A stretch of 64,000 nt of DNA. Source: Trypanosoma brucei gambiense DAL972. Its lineage: Eukaryota; Euglenozoa; Kinetoplastea; Trypanosomatida; Trypanosomatidae. Under the pieces are notes generated by a model, which was given only the letters and a program-made list of their open reading frames with translations, was not told where the DNA came from and ran no database searches. The position numbers and the translations under genes are program-made. This document shows positions 10,901 to 20,229 of the stretch, piece by piece. The stretch is from assembly GCF_000210295.1 (NCBI RefSeq), contig NC_026744.1, positions 2,914,001-2,978,000 on the forward strand, given 5' to 3'. The stretch's first letter is position 1. Every line of letters starts with the position of its first letter.

Positions 10901-13058
10901 ATGGGAACTGGTGCAGCGCGACTGGCCGCCGTACTCGGTTGTGCAACAACTTTTCGCAGGGATCATACACCTCGTTTTGGGTGGTGCAGTGGTGCTGACT
11001 CCAGTGCAGTTATTCTTTGATCACGCCTGTACGCATCTAATATATCAGTTCCAAATGGCCAGGGACAATGTGCAGAGGCGCAGTGCGCAGACGGACGTGA
11101 TAGCACTTCTTACCAGCCCACACATGGAAGGACTTAACTTCGCATTTGTCGAGGCAGCGCTACATCAGCAACGAATGGGCCGTGCCTTGGCAGAACTTCA
11201 TTACATTCGTGGGGAGTTGGCCGAGGCCATCGAGTGCTACCTTTGTAAAGAATACAACCGTTTTGACGCTACACTTGCCAAAGACGTGTTCAACTTTATC
11301 TGGAGGGTAAGCCGCATAGAAGGTGAAGGAAAGAGGGAACGGAGCAGGCGGCTCCGCGATGCCGTGATGCATCACATTGCTGCACTAGCTGACGCAGACC
11401 CCACAGCACTAGCGCGGTTTGTGTTTGAGCACCTTCGTGATGACCACGAGGAGGTGATGAGCATTATCCGCAAGTCTAGTAAGACATTTCTCCGCTATAT
11501 TGACGAGTTGGTTGCGAAAGCAGAGCCAAAAGTTCTGGGGGATGTAATGCTGCAAAACGCGTATATTGGCCTGCTTTGCTCTGAAGATCCGGAGCGGGTG
11601 TATCCGTACATGCGGGCATACGAGGCCGCGTTGGCTTACGACTGCGACACTGTCTTATGCTCCATGAAGAAGTACAAGGTGATTGACGCCGCCGTTTACT
11701 TGCTCGAAAAGAGGTTCCGCGTTGAGGAAGCCGTTGAAGTGTTGATGGACGCCATTACAAGTAAACTTCATGAGGTGCAGTTGGAGCTTATACGCGAGGT
11801 CCAGTCTCCAGAGATGAGAAACGGAAGTTTTGTATCAGGTTCCGCACAACGCAAGCATTCGTCTCCACAGCGCCAAACCATAAGAGCAGCTCAATCGGGG
11901 TCCTGTGAGGAGGCTCTTCAACACGTGGTGAGGCACGCAGTTGATCTATGCGCTAGGCATTACGCCGCGGAGGAAGCTCGGTCGTATAAGGTGTGGATGA
12001 CATTGTTTGGTCATTTCGCAAGTCCGCAAAAAAGTCTAGGCGACTGTCTAGAACGGGAGGGAGCGCTGCAAGAATCAGGTTCCATCTCCAAAGCTCTTGA
12101 CGAAAGAAACGGAGGCCCCGCGGAGTTCGGGGGCTCAACGAAGAAGTCTGGTACACCGTTAAGCCTTACGCCCGAAGAGCGTTCCATTGTGGTTAAGAGA
12201 TTGCTTCCCTTATTCACCGATTACGCGTCATACATCTTGATGTGTATGATCAAGGTGCTCAACCTTGCCGACGTTATTACATTCATCGTGGGAAGTTGCA
12301 AGAGGGAGGGTTTAAAAACTCTTGAGTCGATAATTTCCCGTACGGTGGGTTCGCTGCGATTTGAGTGCGAAGTTAACGAAATTTGCAATGATTCCCTTCA
12401 GCAGGATGCTATAAATTTAAGCAGGGAACATTACCGCCGCTTAAATATGGGTGTGATGCCCGTGGCCAACATGTGTTATGTGTGCGGTGGGGACCTTAAC
12501 TTTGCTCGTGGCGTGGGGGCCGAAACAGCCGTGAGGATATACGCATGCGGTCACGCGTATCATGAGAAATGTATTGTGGGTGTTGCTAGTGAACACCTAG
12601 GCAATACGTGTATCCAGTGCAGCAGGTCGCGATCAGGTGTTGTTAATTCATCAGCGCTGAATATGGGAGTAGTCCAACTGGGCGAGGGCATCCCTGGAAA
12701 TGTTGGACCCAACCAACGCGGCTGTCACTTAGAGGAGGAAGAACAAGAGGGTGGGGAAGCCGCGGAAGTTGACAACCCACAGGTGATTTTGCGGAGGTTA
12801 AGGCAAACACGAGCGAAGATGAGCTGGTCTCGGGAATGCAGAAACAGGATACAAAGTTTCCTCCGCAAGAAATGTGGTGAACAGGAAACTCTTTCCATGG
12901 CTCCAACGGTGGAGAGACCTCTTGTAGTGTTACCGGGCGTCATTGGCACAACCTCAGCGGCCGCATCGGAAGAAGGGCCAGAAGCCTTGCCAGAAGTGGA
13001 CAACGCGCTTCCAATGACACTGACTGATGAGGAGGTTCTCGAGTTATTCGACACCTGA
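7941..13058 (+). CDS. VPS8: VPS8-like CORVET subunit with C-terminal RING
   Basis: This large protein has 1705 residues counted from the ATG at 7941. After a ~280-residue low-complexity N-terminus comes a beta-propeller-like region (about 285-670), for example TMAVGYQHGTVKMVEAS. It is followed by a long helical alpha-solenoid of the VPS8/clathrin-repeat kind. Near residues 1510-1560 lies a RING-H2-type zinc finger: CYVC, then YACGHAYHEKC, then CIQC. Propeller, solenoid and terminal RING in a protein of this size is the architecture of VPS8, VPS41, VPS11 and VPS18. The central helical block best resembles VPS8, the subunit that links CORVET to Rab5-type GTPases on early endosomes. VPS8 against other HOPS/CORVET subunits is inference. 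The last ~140 residues after the RING are an acidic, poorly conserved tail. Confidence 0.75.
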   Translation: METDDDLFAELLAAEMERTNVLAVENCGFVVQSGAMNSAPDPADTNRIGGTGQLVPQRLGVDLSSPPHGALSRVTRSGGQDSNVGTRQWEAKDTNELLSSYTTKGSGCHKEACAWRRATYLSDTGGNEDELLIETLLQLANEKISSSAERESGVQPPSVFMGVTSAASTKGSGQVVPASSADPLDGAVFWAALPSGPPATTAGVASTSAQSIGMGAGPRSASSIAPQNGHCQENDAQVLTAVLDALADGQSSVSGDFLSEEDCNMDELLERAEHVAASAIRVEGKKGVRLVRIHEHVGMREELHGNREIVGWPSCVCARPSPFDKNAQECTKTVSPPAPRRVTLCVGTTLGFVLLFDERRRPIGKFGPPNSILTTLSKPLGAVVSISLSHEASTMAVGYQHGTVKMVEASSLSTLREVTDEFTTPIIRLRHCQEEAFRILALGSCGSIKLLSFSRVLGMMSHRVVKVASPGGSAPFSDVDLVFMKEDRVHVVAAASFEVLVVLAVDCGAQGVVTPLYKRKQQTKGTRHHLQLQFVPVPLEHELLLCLVQNTDVEVFRVANGGVVTDVQKITGARLERSLRAMTHMDSCCLFLDEDNFLHLFDVSAGVVVESQQMHELEPAYFSTDGRTNRCNAALTCSGRNALILGRTTAFSCTLMSWWERLDDLVSKNRFLEALDQLKDFALNVALAVSGLESDPVARRTSIHAYLSILANKFLAYILKTANSTSFIVGSITCLIKACADVDAMHVFFDSSMVYLRDAKGSDALALYALGHCINSGVVTFLPEAYVEPLFTLLADDESDIALEVLHTLTTQGEGEPLHGVSRAERVLMKLEGGHECLLPLSEKYNLVRLKVFILCRWHHGYADALQYALREWRRVNKVNGRDNEVAVDLFECTMRGATVMDGVYIPEQCWREAKGQMWRHLLNTPGEFEALLRVNAERVVMVTLPILQESGPYSPWSNPEERDDCAAQLLLHLAGVDFASGKPFRPWELVQRDWPPYSVVQQLFAGIIHLVLGGAVVLTPVQLFFDHACTHLIYQFQMARDNVQRRSAQTDVIALLTSPHMEGLNFAFVEAALHQQRMGRALAELHYIRGELAEAIECYLCKEYNRFDATLAKDVFNFIWRVSRIEGEGKRERSRRLRDAVMHHIAALADADPTALARFVFEHLRDDHEEVMSIIRKSSKTFLRYIDELVAKAEPKVLGDVMLQNAYIGLLCSEDPERVYPYMRAYEAALAYDCDTVLCSMKKYKVIDAAVYLLEKRFRVEEAVEVLMDAITSKLHEVQLELIREVQSPEMRNGSFVSGSAQRKHSSPQRQTIRAAQSGSCEEALQHVVRHAVDLCARHYAAEEARSYKVWMTLFGHFASPQKSLGDCLEREGALQESGSISKALDERNGGPAEFGGSTKKSGTPLSLTPEERSIVVKRLLPLFTDYASYILMCMIKVLNLADVITFIVGSCKREGLKTLESIISRTVGSLRFECEVNEICNDSLQQDAINLSREHYRRLNMGVMPVANMCYVCGGDLNFARGVGAETAVRIYACGHAYHEKCIVGVASEHLGNTCIQCSRSRSGVVNSSALNMGVVQLGEGIPGNVGPNQRGCHLEEEEQEGGEAAEVDNPQVILRRLRQTRAKMSWSRECRNRIQSFLRKKCGEQETLSMAPTVERPLVVLPGVIGTTSAAASEEGPEALPEVDNALPMTLTDEEVLELFDT

Positions 13059-13647
13059 TGATAGCATTGGAGAAATGGTATGAAGAAGAGGAATGTGCCA
13101 GAGGAGATGTTGCGCAGGTCGCTACCACCTTCGTGACGCCGCCGAAAATTCGGTTATAACGTTTCATGGCTACTGAAGTACAAAAGGGTCCGGGTTTGGG
13201 CCAACGGTTAGCGTATGGGAAAAGTGAGTGAACCCATGAGTGGTTTCCCATCTTGTATAGCACGTACTCAAATCGCACATGGGGGGGGGGGGCACCAGTA
13301 AATGCTGTTTGTGGGGTCTCTAGCACTATCTTACATGCATTGTATAGTCCCTTGGAAAATTGAGTGTTTTTTGTTGCTGTTGGTGTTGGTGGTGCTTGCT
13401 TTGTTGCTCTCTTTCACGATCGTTCACAGAATGGTCAAATGCAGTAACGAGTACGGTGGATTATTGTATGGAAGCCCGTCATCAAGGGCGCTATCACTTG
13501 CTTTCGCCTTTTTCCCCACCCCACCTCAAAAATAATAATAATAATCCTCTGTTCCTCCCCTTCTGCTCCCTTCATAACAAACTGATAAACACGTGTAATC
13601 ATTCGGAACTTCACACACGCACAAAAAAAAAAGGACTTGAGGTTTAA
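13059..13647. other. Intergenic region with 12-G run
   Basis: No gene is supported. The region contains a twelve-G homopolymer (13281-13292), a T/G-rich stretch (13365-13415) and the processing signals of the next gene. Confidence 0.5.
13545..13633 (+). promoter_or_regulatory. Predicted polypyrimidine tract and trans-splice acceptor
   Basis: A C/T-rich tract (13545-13574) is followed by no AG until 13632-13633, giving a predicted spliced leader addition site with a 14-base leader before the ATG at 13648. This supports that start codon. Confidence 0.55.
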
Positions 13648-14346
13648 ATGGGGGTGCCAACAATGGAACGAAGCCACGGTCGTCGCTCACCCGACGAGGT
13701 CCGTTACCCTCACATTGTGCTCAACGTGCTTGGACAGAGTTACAGTAGCGCATGCATCGAAGTCGGAAGCACGCGGGTCGTTTGCGCCGTACATCACCCA
13801 CAACAACTAATTGATGAGTACCGCGGGAGTCGAGGACGTGTTGCCTGTACAGTGCGAAGATCCTCTCGCGCGCAAAAGCATGGATTAGCATTTCGAGCAG
13901 ACGTCACACCAGAAAAAGACCTGGCCTTGGCGTTAGAAGGTGTAGTTGAGCAGGCAGTTGTGTTGGAGAAAATACCGCAGCTGTTGGTGGAGGTTGTGGT
14001 AGAGATCCTCGCAGAGGATGGCGGGCTTTGGGACGCGATAGCCACGGGTGTGTGTGCCGCACTGGCGAGTGGGGGATTTGAAATGTACGACACTTTTTCC
14101 GCCTGCGGTGCCGCGCTCCTGCCCGACGGCTCCATCGTGACCGATCCCAGCGCCACCGAGTGGAACACTGCTAAGGCCACAGCGGTCACGTGTGCCATGT
14201 TGAACTCAGGAAATATGTGCTTCACCGCGCAGCGGGGGTCGTGTGAGCCGACCACTGCACTCGACCTTGTGACGGCTGCTTTGAAGGGAACCTTGGCGCG
14301 TAAGAATGTCATCTCATCTCAGTTGTGCGAACAGTTTGCATTTTAG
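13648..14346 (+). CDS. Exosome RNase PH-like core subunit
   Basis: This 232-residue protein has the RNase PH fold over its whole length. An N-terminal strand pair reads IEVGSTRVVCAVHHPQ, in the position of the GxTxVxxxVxGP motif. Later segments are AIATGVCAALASGGFEMYD and SACGAALLPDGSIVTDPSATEW. Six such subunits form the ring of the trypanosome exosome, which degrades and trims RNA in nucleus and cytoplasm. The length and the ACIEVGS-type strand are closest to the RRP41B/MTR3/RRP46 group, but I cannot decide between them. Phosphorolytic catalytic residues are not obvious, as in most eukaryotic ring subunits, so it is probably structural. A predicted splice acceptor 14 bases upstream supports the start. 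Confidence 0.75.
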   Translation: MGVPTMERSHGRRSPDEVRYPHIVLNVLGQSYSSACIEVGSTRVVCAVHHPQQLIDEYRGSRGRVACTVRRSSRAQKHGLAFRADVTPEKDLALALEGVVEQAVVLEKIPQLLVEVVVEILAEDGGLWDAIATGVCAALASGGFEMYDTFSACGAALLPDGSIVTDPSATEWNTAKATAVTCAMLNSGNMCFTAQRGSCEPTTALDLVTAALKGTLARKNVISSQLCEQFAF

Positions 14347-14537
14347 GAGATAAGTGTTTCGCTATAACGATAAAATTTTTCCATTCCACCTTTCATTTGC
14401 AGGACCAGTAAAAGCATGAGTGCGGTGCGGGGGGGGGAAGTTGCGCCCACACGAATAAATTTGGTTGCAGACCTCAGCACTCACTCGTTTTTTTTTCCAG
14501 AGGTGCCGCTTCACGATGGCTGTTCTTTACTTCTGAC

Positions 14538-14577
14538 TATGTCTATCCTTTCCCCCACGCCCCTCCCTTTTCCATAG
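14538..14577 (+). promoter_or_regulatory. Predicted polypyrimidine tract and trans-splice acceptor
   Basis: A long C/T tract ends in CATAG (AG at 14576-14577), nine bases before the ATG at 14587. This is a textbook kinetoplastid spliced-leader acceptor layout. Confidence 0.6.
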
Positions 14578-14586
14578 CTGAGGCAT

Positions 14587-15447
14587 ATGGCAACGTCGGA
14601 ATCTGACGGGCTTCTCATGACGGAAGAAGTAGTTATACAACAATGTAAGAAACATCACGGGTATTCCACACCGGAACTCAACCGAAATATATACCTTAAC
14701 CACTTGGGACTTATGAACATCTCATCCCTTAACGCATTCCACCAATGCAGGGTGTTGTACCTCAACAATAATGCCATCGATAACTTGGAGGGGCTTCACC
14801 CACTTCAAAATTTGCACGCGCTTTATATTGGTAATAACGCTATTCGAAACTGTAAAAGCTTTCCGATGTTGCCTTCGCTGCGACTTGTAGACATTTCCTC
14901 AAATTTTATTGAAAGCTTGGAAGGCCTTTCGAGCATCCCCAACTTAGAGACTTTACTTGCCTCACGGAATCGGGTGAGGAACCTTAGGGGAGTAGAGGGG
15001 AACAGAAAGCTAATGACGATCGATGTTTCAAAGAATGCTATTGAACGTGAGGAAGACATCGTGCCGTGGATTCTCGAAATGGAAGGACTTCGCAGTTGCA
15101 TGTTTCAAGGCAACCGCTTTGTAACTTCAATGCAAAGTTATAGAAAAAAGATAATTGCGTGGGTGCCGTCGCTGCGCTTCATGGACCAATGCCCTGTGTT
15201 CCCCGAGGAGCGGAGCTGCGCTGAAGCGTATGCTCAAGGAGGAACAAGGGCAGAAAAAGCGCAGCGTGACGAAAACAGACGTCAGGAGGAGCAGGAAAGG
15301 CAGAGACAGTTTGAGTTCTTCGGCAGCCAACGTCAGGAGGCTCGTGAAAGTCGAGACACCAAGGGCCCAACATGCACCAATACCGCCTATTATGACGATA
15401 ACGATTTGCAGTGTATATATGTGCCAAACAGTGTGGGACGTGTGTAA
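14587..15447 (+). CDS. Leucine-rich repeat protein, DNAAF1/LRRC50-like
   Basis: This 286-residue protein has about six SDS22-type leucine-rich repeats between residues 30 and 185 (for example VLYLNNNAIDNLEGL, LHALYIGNNAI, LRLVDISSNFIESLEGL). A cap follows that reads LRFMDQCPVFPEERSCAEAYAQGG. That cap, in which the end of the repeats is followed by PVFPEER and an AEAxxxGG stretch, is characteristic of DNAAF1 (ODA7/LRRC50), a cytoplasmic factor needed to preassemble axonemal dynein arms. A short charged coiled coil follows (215-255). The protein is shorter than vertebrate DNAAF1, which carries a long extra C-terminal part, and compares better with compact protist forms. Other axonemal SDS22-type proteins are the main alternative. 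Confidence 0.7.
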   Translation: MATSESDGLLMTEEVVIQQCKKHHGYSTPELNRNIYLNHLGLMNISSLNAFHQCRVLYLNNNAIDNLEGLHPLQNLHALYIGNNAIRNCKSFPMLPSLRLVDISSNFIESLEGLSSIPNLETLLASRNRVRNLRGVEGNRKLMTIDVSKNAIEREEDIVPWILEMEGLRSCMFQGNRFVTSMQSYRKKIIAWVPSLRFMDQCPVFPEERSCAEAYAQGGTRAEKAQRDENRRQEEQERQRQFEFFGSQRQEARESRDTKGPTCTNTAYYDDNDLQCIYVPNSVGRV

Positions 15448-15815
15448 AAAACTCGATACCTCGGTGGGTTCAGTAGCCCCTTGTCGCACAACCGCAGAAA
15501 AGCAGCCGGTTGCCCATGCGCGTGCCCGATAGGTCGCGTTGACACGCGTGCAGAGCCTATCTTGAGGACGGTCTGGGGCTTCGGCTGCTGAGACATGCTT
15601 GCGAAAACGAAAAACAGGCAAGTCCCCTCAACCAATGGGCCAGAGGCGAGTATGTTTTGTGCTAAATCACTTTTCCTACCACCACCCCAAACAAGCACGC
15701 GAGGTGCACTACTTTCTTCGTATCGGTTGTTGGTGGCTTCTTTAGTCAGATACACCAGGCACAAGGGACATAGAAAGTTAGTGGGGAAGAAAGGGGCATT
15801 CTTTGGAGAAGAAAA
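15448..15815. other. Intergenic region
   Basis: No supported gene. A pyrimidine-rich segment ending GGCTTCTTTAG (AG at 15744-15745) is a possible splice acceptor for the ATG at 15816. Confidence 0.45.
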
Positions 15816-16820
15816 ATGACGATTGTTGCGGACTGTGGAAACTCACAGGCAGTGACATCCGTGTGCACAATGGGAACGCCTGAGTGCGATGAGGAGCTCA
15901 GGCTCTTTCTGCGTTGTTTGCGCGCCCTTCATCCGCATGTGCAAGTGGTAGTGGGATGCACATCTGGCATGATCAGCCCTGGTCGAAGTGCGAGCAGTGC
16001 CTTTGCTGACTTCGGTGCGGATGAAAAAATCGAGTGGGTTCCCTGTCTCGATCCTTACCTACCCATCAACAGGGGCGCAATGGAACAGCAGCACGGGGTG
16101 TGGTACCCCTCGCGCCATGCAGACTTCATGATGGAAAAGGCAAACTTGATGGAGCGCGCGATGATGCTGCACAGTCCGCAGAAGCCTTGCGGGGGCGGCC
16201 CAGAATGCGTTGTGGCGTTCCTCGACTGTGATGTCGTCTTGCTGGGAGAGCTTCCGTGCATCCCATTTGGCACGCAAGTGGCGTTGTCACCGCATCAACT
16301 GCGTACTCGAGACGAAGCTCTCTTCGGCAAGTATAACGGTGGATATGTTGTTGCTACCACCCCTTCTGTTATCTATGAGTGGAGGCGCGCAACACAGTAC
16401 TCGAGGTACTTTGACCAAGCCTCGCTAGAGTGCGTGGCCAACAGTTTCTCATCCACTCTATACGAGTTGCCACCGCAACACAATTACGGATACTGGCGGC
16501 TCTTCCAGACTTACCGAGTAGATCCACTTGCTGAAGCGAAGCAGTTTTCTATTAAGCCAATGGGCAGCCCCCGCCAATGGACCCTCTGCTACGAGGGAGC
16601 CCCGCTCAGATCCATTCACACGCACCTTCTCACATCAACATGCCGGCAAGGGCGGGACGTTCAGGCATTTAACACGCTCATAAAAAGATGGATACAAAGG
16701 TGCGTTCAACCTCCACACCGGGTGACAACCGCAGCAGTTGCGGCCAACCGGCTCTATGAGGTGTGTCTCGGTCCTTACCTGAAAGTGGCTGGTCAAAAGT
16801 TGTCCAAAGCGCCGCCATGA
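15816..16820 (+). CDS. Putative nucleotide-diphospho-sugar transferase
   Basis: This 334-residue protein has a GT-A glycosyltransferase look. The early strand-helix region contains a cysteine-rich start and the segment VQVVVGCTSG. A DxD-type motif sits in VVAFLDCDVVLLGELP (about residues 138-153). The stretch KYNGGYVVATTPSVIYEWRR is the FNAGxxxxxxTxxxxxxW-like acceptor-side motif of many such enzymes, and a later HNYGYWRLF is also typical. No signal peptide or transmembrane helix is visible, so a cytosolic or otherwise non-Golgi location is suggested, which is unusual for trypanosome surface-glycan enzymes. The donor sugar and acceptor cannot be told from sequence. Enzyme class is moderately sure and specificity unknown. 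Confidence 0.6.
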   Translation: MTIVADCGNSQAVTSVCTMGTPECDEELRLFLRCLRALHPHVQVVVGCTSGMISPGRSASSAFADFGADEKIEWVPCLDPYLPINRGAMEQQHGVWYPSRHADFMMEKANLMERAMMLHSPQKPCGGGPECVVAFLDCDVVLLGELPCIPFGTQVALSPHQLRTRDEALFGKYNGGYVVATTPSVIYEWRRATQYSRYFDQASLECVANSFSSTLYELPPQHNYGYWRLFQTYRVDPLAEAKQFSIKPMGSPRQWTLCYEGAPLRSIHTHLLTSTCRQGRDVQAFNTLIKRWIQRCVQPPHRVTTAAVAANRLYEVCLGPYLKVAGQKLSKAPP

Positions 16821-19800
16821 GGTTTCTACGACACTTTGCTCGGGTATCGTTACTGCGTTGTAGCTGTGTTCTTTTTCGTTCCTTTACTTCATCGGCAGTC
16901 CTTTCAACGCCGTAGATTGCACGGCACATTTTTACATCCCCAACGATGGAGTGGGACATGACCCTTTTACAAAAGTGTAAGGCCTCTGCAGAGCGGCATG
17001 CTCAGCTTCGTAAGGGACCCTAATGGTCCCCTAGAAAGGTTAGCGTCAAAACTCACAAAAAAAACAAGTAGGGGTTTCGGCTGCTTCCCTTTTTTAACAC
17101 GGAAACCCTGATGGCCCTCTCCTCCCCATTATCCCCCTTAAGTTGAGTATGCATTGTGGCTGCAACGATGCCACACTTCTTTCCACTAGCTGTCTATTTT
17201 TCCCCTTGTCTTTGCCCCAAACGGGTGCGCGCATACACAACCGTACGAGTCGCCACTCGAGGAAACTGCTGACCTCTATGGCACTCTTGCATCCGACAAC
17301 GGTACAATGTTTGCATGTGAAAAATGGAAAATGAGGGGAGAGAAATAGAAAAGGAAGTGATGTCATACAACCAAAGCACCCGCCGACGCAACGAGAGCGG
17401 TGAGTACGGTTGAGGCAGGGGTACTCACAATTGGCTCGAAATAACAAAGCCCACAAAATCCCACCCGTTTGCTTTGATGCCCATTAGCCCAAACACTGGA
17501 CAGATCTCTTTATATATACGACGGGCACGAGACGATTAGTCAAAAACGTCTGTTCCGTCAAACGGAGAATACACTCGCTCCCCCCCCCTCCCTTTAACAC
17601 GAGTGTCCTCCGAAACTCAGTAACGTGAGAGTGTCGAGAGTTGAGGCAGCGACCTCGTAGGGATCCTCCAGTTGGAGGGGAGGCGCACCAAAACACTCTT
17701 TGCGTCATCGCACTGAAAGGTCAGATTTCGGCGTAAACGCTGCGGAAGTTGCCAATACATACATACGGTCCACAGCACAGGACCTTCTGTTTTGCGTCGG
17801 AACCACCAAAACACAGCTGCACCACCGACGACTCAGGTCAATGAGAGGTGCGACGTCGGAGCCGCTGATTCTAAACACGGGAGTACCTTTTTTCCACAGC
17901 ACAAAGCTGGGACCTTTACACATCTGGGGGCACCGAACTCTTTGGAAATATATTGGTTTATCCCCTCACGTTGTGCGTGCCACGCGCCGTCACTCCTAGG
18001 ATCGGCCAGAGACCTGCACTCCCCCCTTCCCCACCCTCCAGCAAACTTCACCACAAGGACGTACTTTCCATCCCTCCTTTGAACCAAGGAGACGCTTGAA
18101 CCGCCGTGGTGTGGGACGCCCGACTGCCCGTTTCTCATCCATTCTGGACAGTCAGCGCCATATGCGGCACCATGCGCTCCCTCTCCTGCAACGTGCTCCC
18201 CACCCACCCCCCCCCAAAAAAAAAGCCACGCAACACACCAACTTTAGGTTTAATGAAGAGCGCAGCGCCGCCTCCGCTATTGGTGGTGGACAGCGTCTGA
18301 CCCCGGCGCCGGAGGGGACCCGCCATCCATTCCATTCCGACTTTACCCAAGTGTATGGAACCGCTGCGCCACAACCCCAAACCGGTTGACCTCAGGGGAA
18401 CCGAGTAGAGAGGCGGGTCCGTTTCCCCTCGCAATCCTTGAGGTCACTTCACGAGTCGTTGCGCAGGAAAAAATAAAAGGAACTTTGCGAACCGGTGAGC
18501 CTTTGAATGCATGTGGAGACGCGGTGTTTCCTTTGGACCCAGTGCTAAGTGGGGAAAGGCTAATACCGTCAGAAGGGGGAAATATCAGCCCGCTCCGCAT
18601 TCTTGCCGTGGCGCCGGGCGCCCTTGGTTAAGGCCATGTCTCACTTCGACCGTCTGAACGGTATCGGCAGCAACCCCCTTGGTTTGAGGTCTGGGAAGAG
18701 CTGTCCCCTACAAAGTGCCTTTCCACCTCGTTTACTTCCCCAACTTTTGTGACATCGGGAATTTAAACAGCCAACTGCGACCCCCGATATTCCGATTTCG
18801 ACCGATTGCGGGTATCCTTTGATTCCTAAACCCTGTAGCTGGCGAGGCCAACCTCCTTGACGTAGTGCTTGGGTTATGACGAATGGTTGCTGCACTCCTT
18901 TGTCACGTTCAACTTCTCCGACTCTCCACATGGAAACTTTCTAACAACCCCGCCACCGACAGGATGATTCCGCCTGCCGCATCCGTGTCAGCCGCTTCGC
19001 CCTATAGGGTTAACCTTGTCCACTGCGCTTTGCGGGACTTGCCGAGAGGGTGTCTGGGAGTGTCATCGCTGACTCTCCATTTTGTAACCACTTCGGTTGT
19101 TTTTTCCCCCTCTCCTTGTATCCGCACTTGCTGCGCGGATGGTCAGCCACACGTTTGTTTACGCTGTGTGGCACAGGGACCGCACCTCTCATTAGATGCT
19201 CCTCGAAGTTTCCAGTTGGCAAGCGTCCCGCAACAAGTCCCCTCCCGCGTGTCAGATTCGCCATCCTTGCAACGGCAATACTTCCTATCTGACAGACTTT
19301 TCTCGCGTCTGCCTGTTTGGTGTCTTCCTATTCCTCCACGGGCTCCCTCCTTAACTTTCTTCGCCAGTTTTCAACCCTATTCCCCCTTTTCAAATGGGCA
19401 CGGGGTAAGTCCTCTCTCGAAAATGCGCGGTTGCAAGCAAAGCGCCTTCGAGCCTCACCACCACAGGTTATGGGTTCGCTTTGCCCTCTCCTTTTCTCTG
19501 TCTAGGAGTTTGTGGCCTTCGATCCCACCCATTGCCTCGAGGCGATGCGAGTAACTATTTTTCATATCCTCATCACCATCTGGGGTCCCGAACAGGGTAA
19601 TTGAATATTGCCGCAGGGTGCTGACTTCCCACTTTTAGCCAAATGCACACCCCCATTTCGCAATGTTCGCGCGGCCAACCTACAAAATTTTCCCTTTCTC
19701 TTAGTCGCGATCTACGCTTTAGCGCCGTTGTCAACCCCCCTTCCCCGAAGAAACCGTGGGCTCAGGTATGCACACGCTAAGATTGTTGTCTTTTGTCCTG

Positions 19801-20129
19801 TTTTCCATTCCCCGCAGCAAGGAGTTCACGTTTTCCAGCGTTTCGTCCGCCACTGCCCCAGGGGAAGATGCGGTTGGGCACCGTACAAACCACCAGATTG
19901 CAGTGTCCTAGCCCCAGTTTCAGTAAGTGGAAACGGTGTGCCTAATCCGCTGGTTGGCGCCACTAAGCTTTGCTTTTGCCGTTTCTGCCTTCGAAAGCAC
20001 TGCTATTTACACTCATTCCCGCATTTGTTTGTTTGTTTGGGGGGGGGAAGGGGAGGGAAAGGGAGTGCCACGCAGTGTCACCAAGAGTTTTTCAAGTTTT
20101 TGGCATAGACATGAACAAAGATGGCATCC
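16821..20129. other. Gene-poor, pyrimidine-biased region before the assembly gap
   Basis: About 3.3 kb without a convincing gene. From about 17500 to 20000 the + strand is visibly rich in C and T, with C8 and C11 runs near 17581 and 18211, unlike the coding blocks around it. The longest ATG-initiated + strand ORFs (18883-19554 and 19608-20108) are rich in Ser, Pro and Arg and show no domain; I treat them as chance. No N-terminal part of an ingi protein (endonuclease) is recognisable here. This may be a transcription boundary or decayed repeat sequence. Confidence 0.5.
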
Positions 20130-20229
20130 NNNNNNNNNNNNNNNNNNNNNNNNNNNNNNNNNNNNNNNNNNNNNNNNNNNNNNNNNNNNNNNNNNNNNNN
20201 NNNNNNNNNNNNNNNNNNNNNNNNNNNNN
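20130..20229. other. Assembly gap (100 N)
   Basis: One hundred N bases, a conventional size for a gap of unknown length. It interrupts the retroelement: reverse transcriptase coding resumes just after it in the middle of the RT domain, whereas no retroelement coding is seen before it. Confidence 0.99.

Noticed and set aside
18883..19554. ORF of 223 codons in the C-rich region
   Set aside because: Composition is dominated by Ser, Pro, Arg and Leu as expected from C/T-rich DNA read in any frame; no domain and no nearby splice signal pattern.
19608..20108. ORF of 166 codons just before the assembly gap
   Set aside because: No domain, compositional bias from C-rich DNA, and it does not join the retroelement frame in a supported way.
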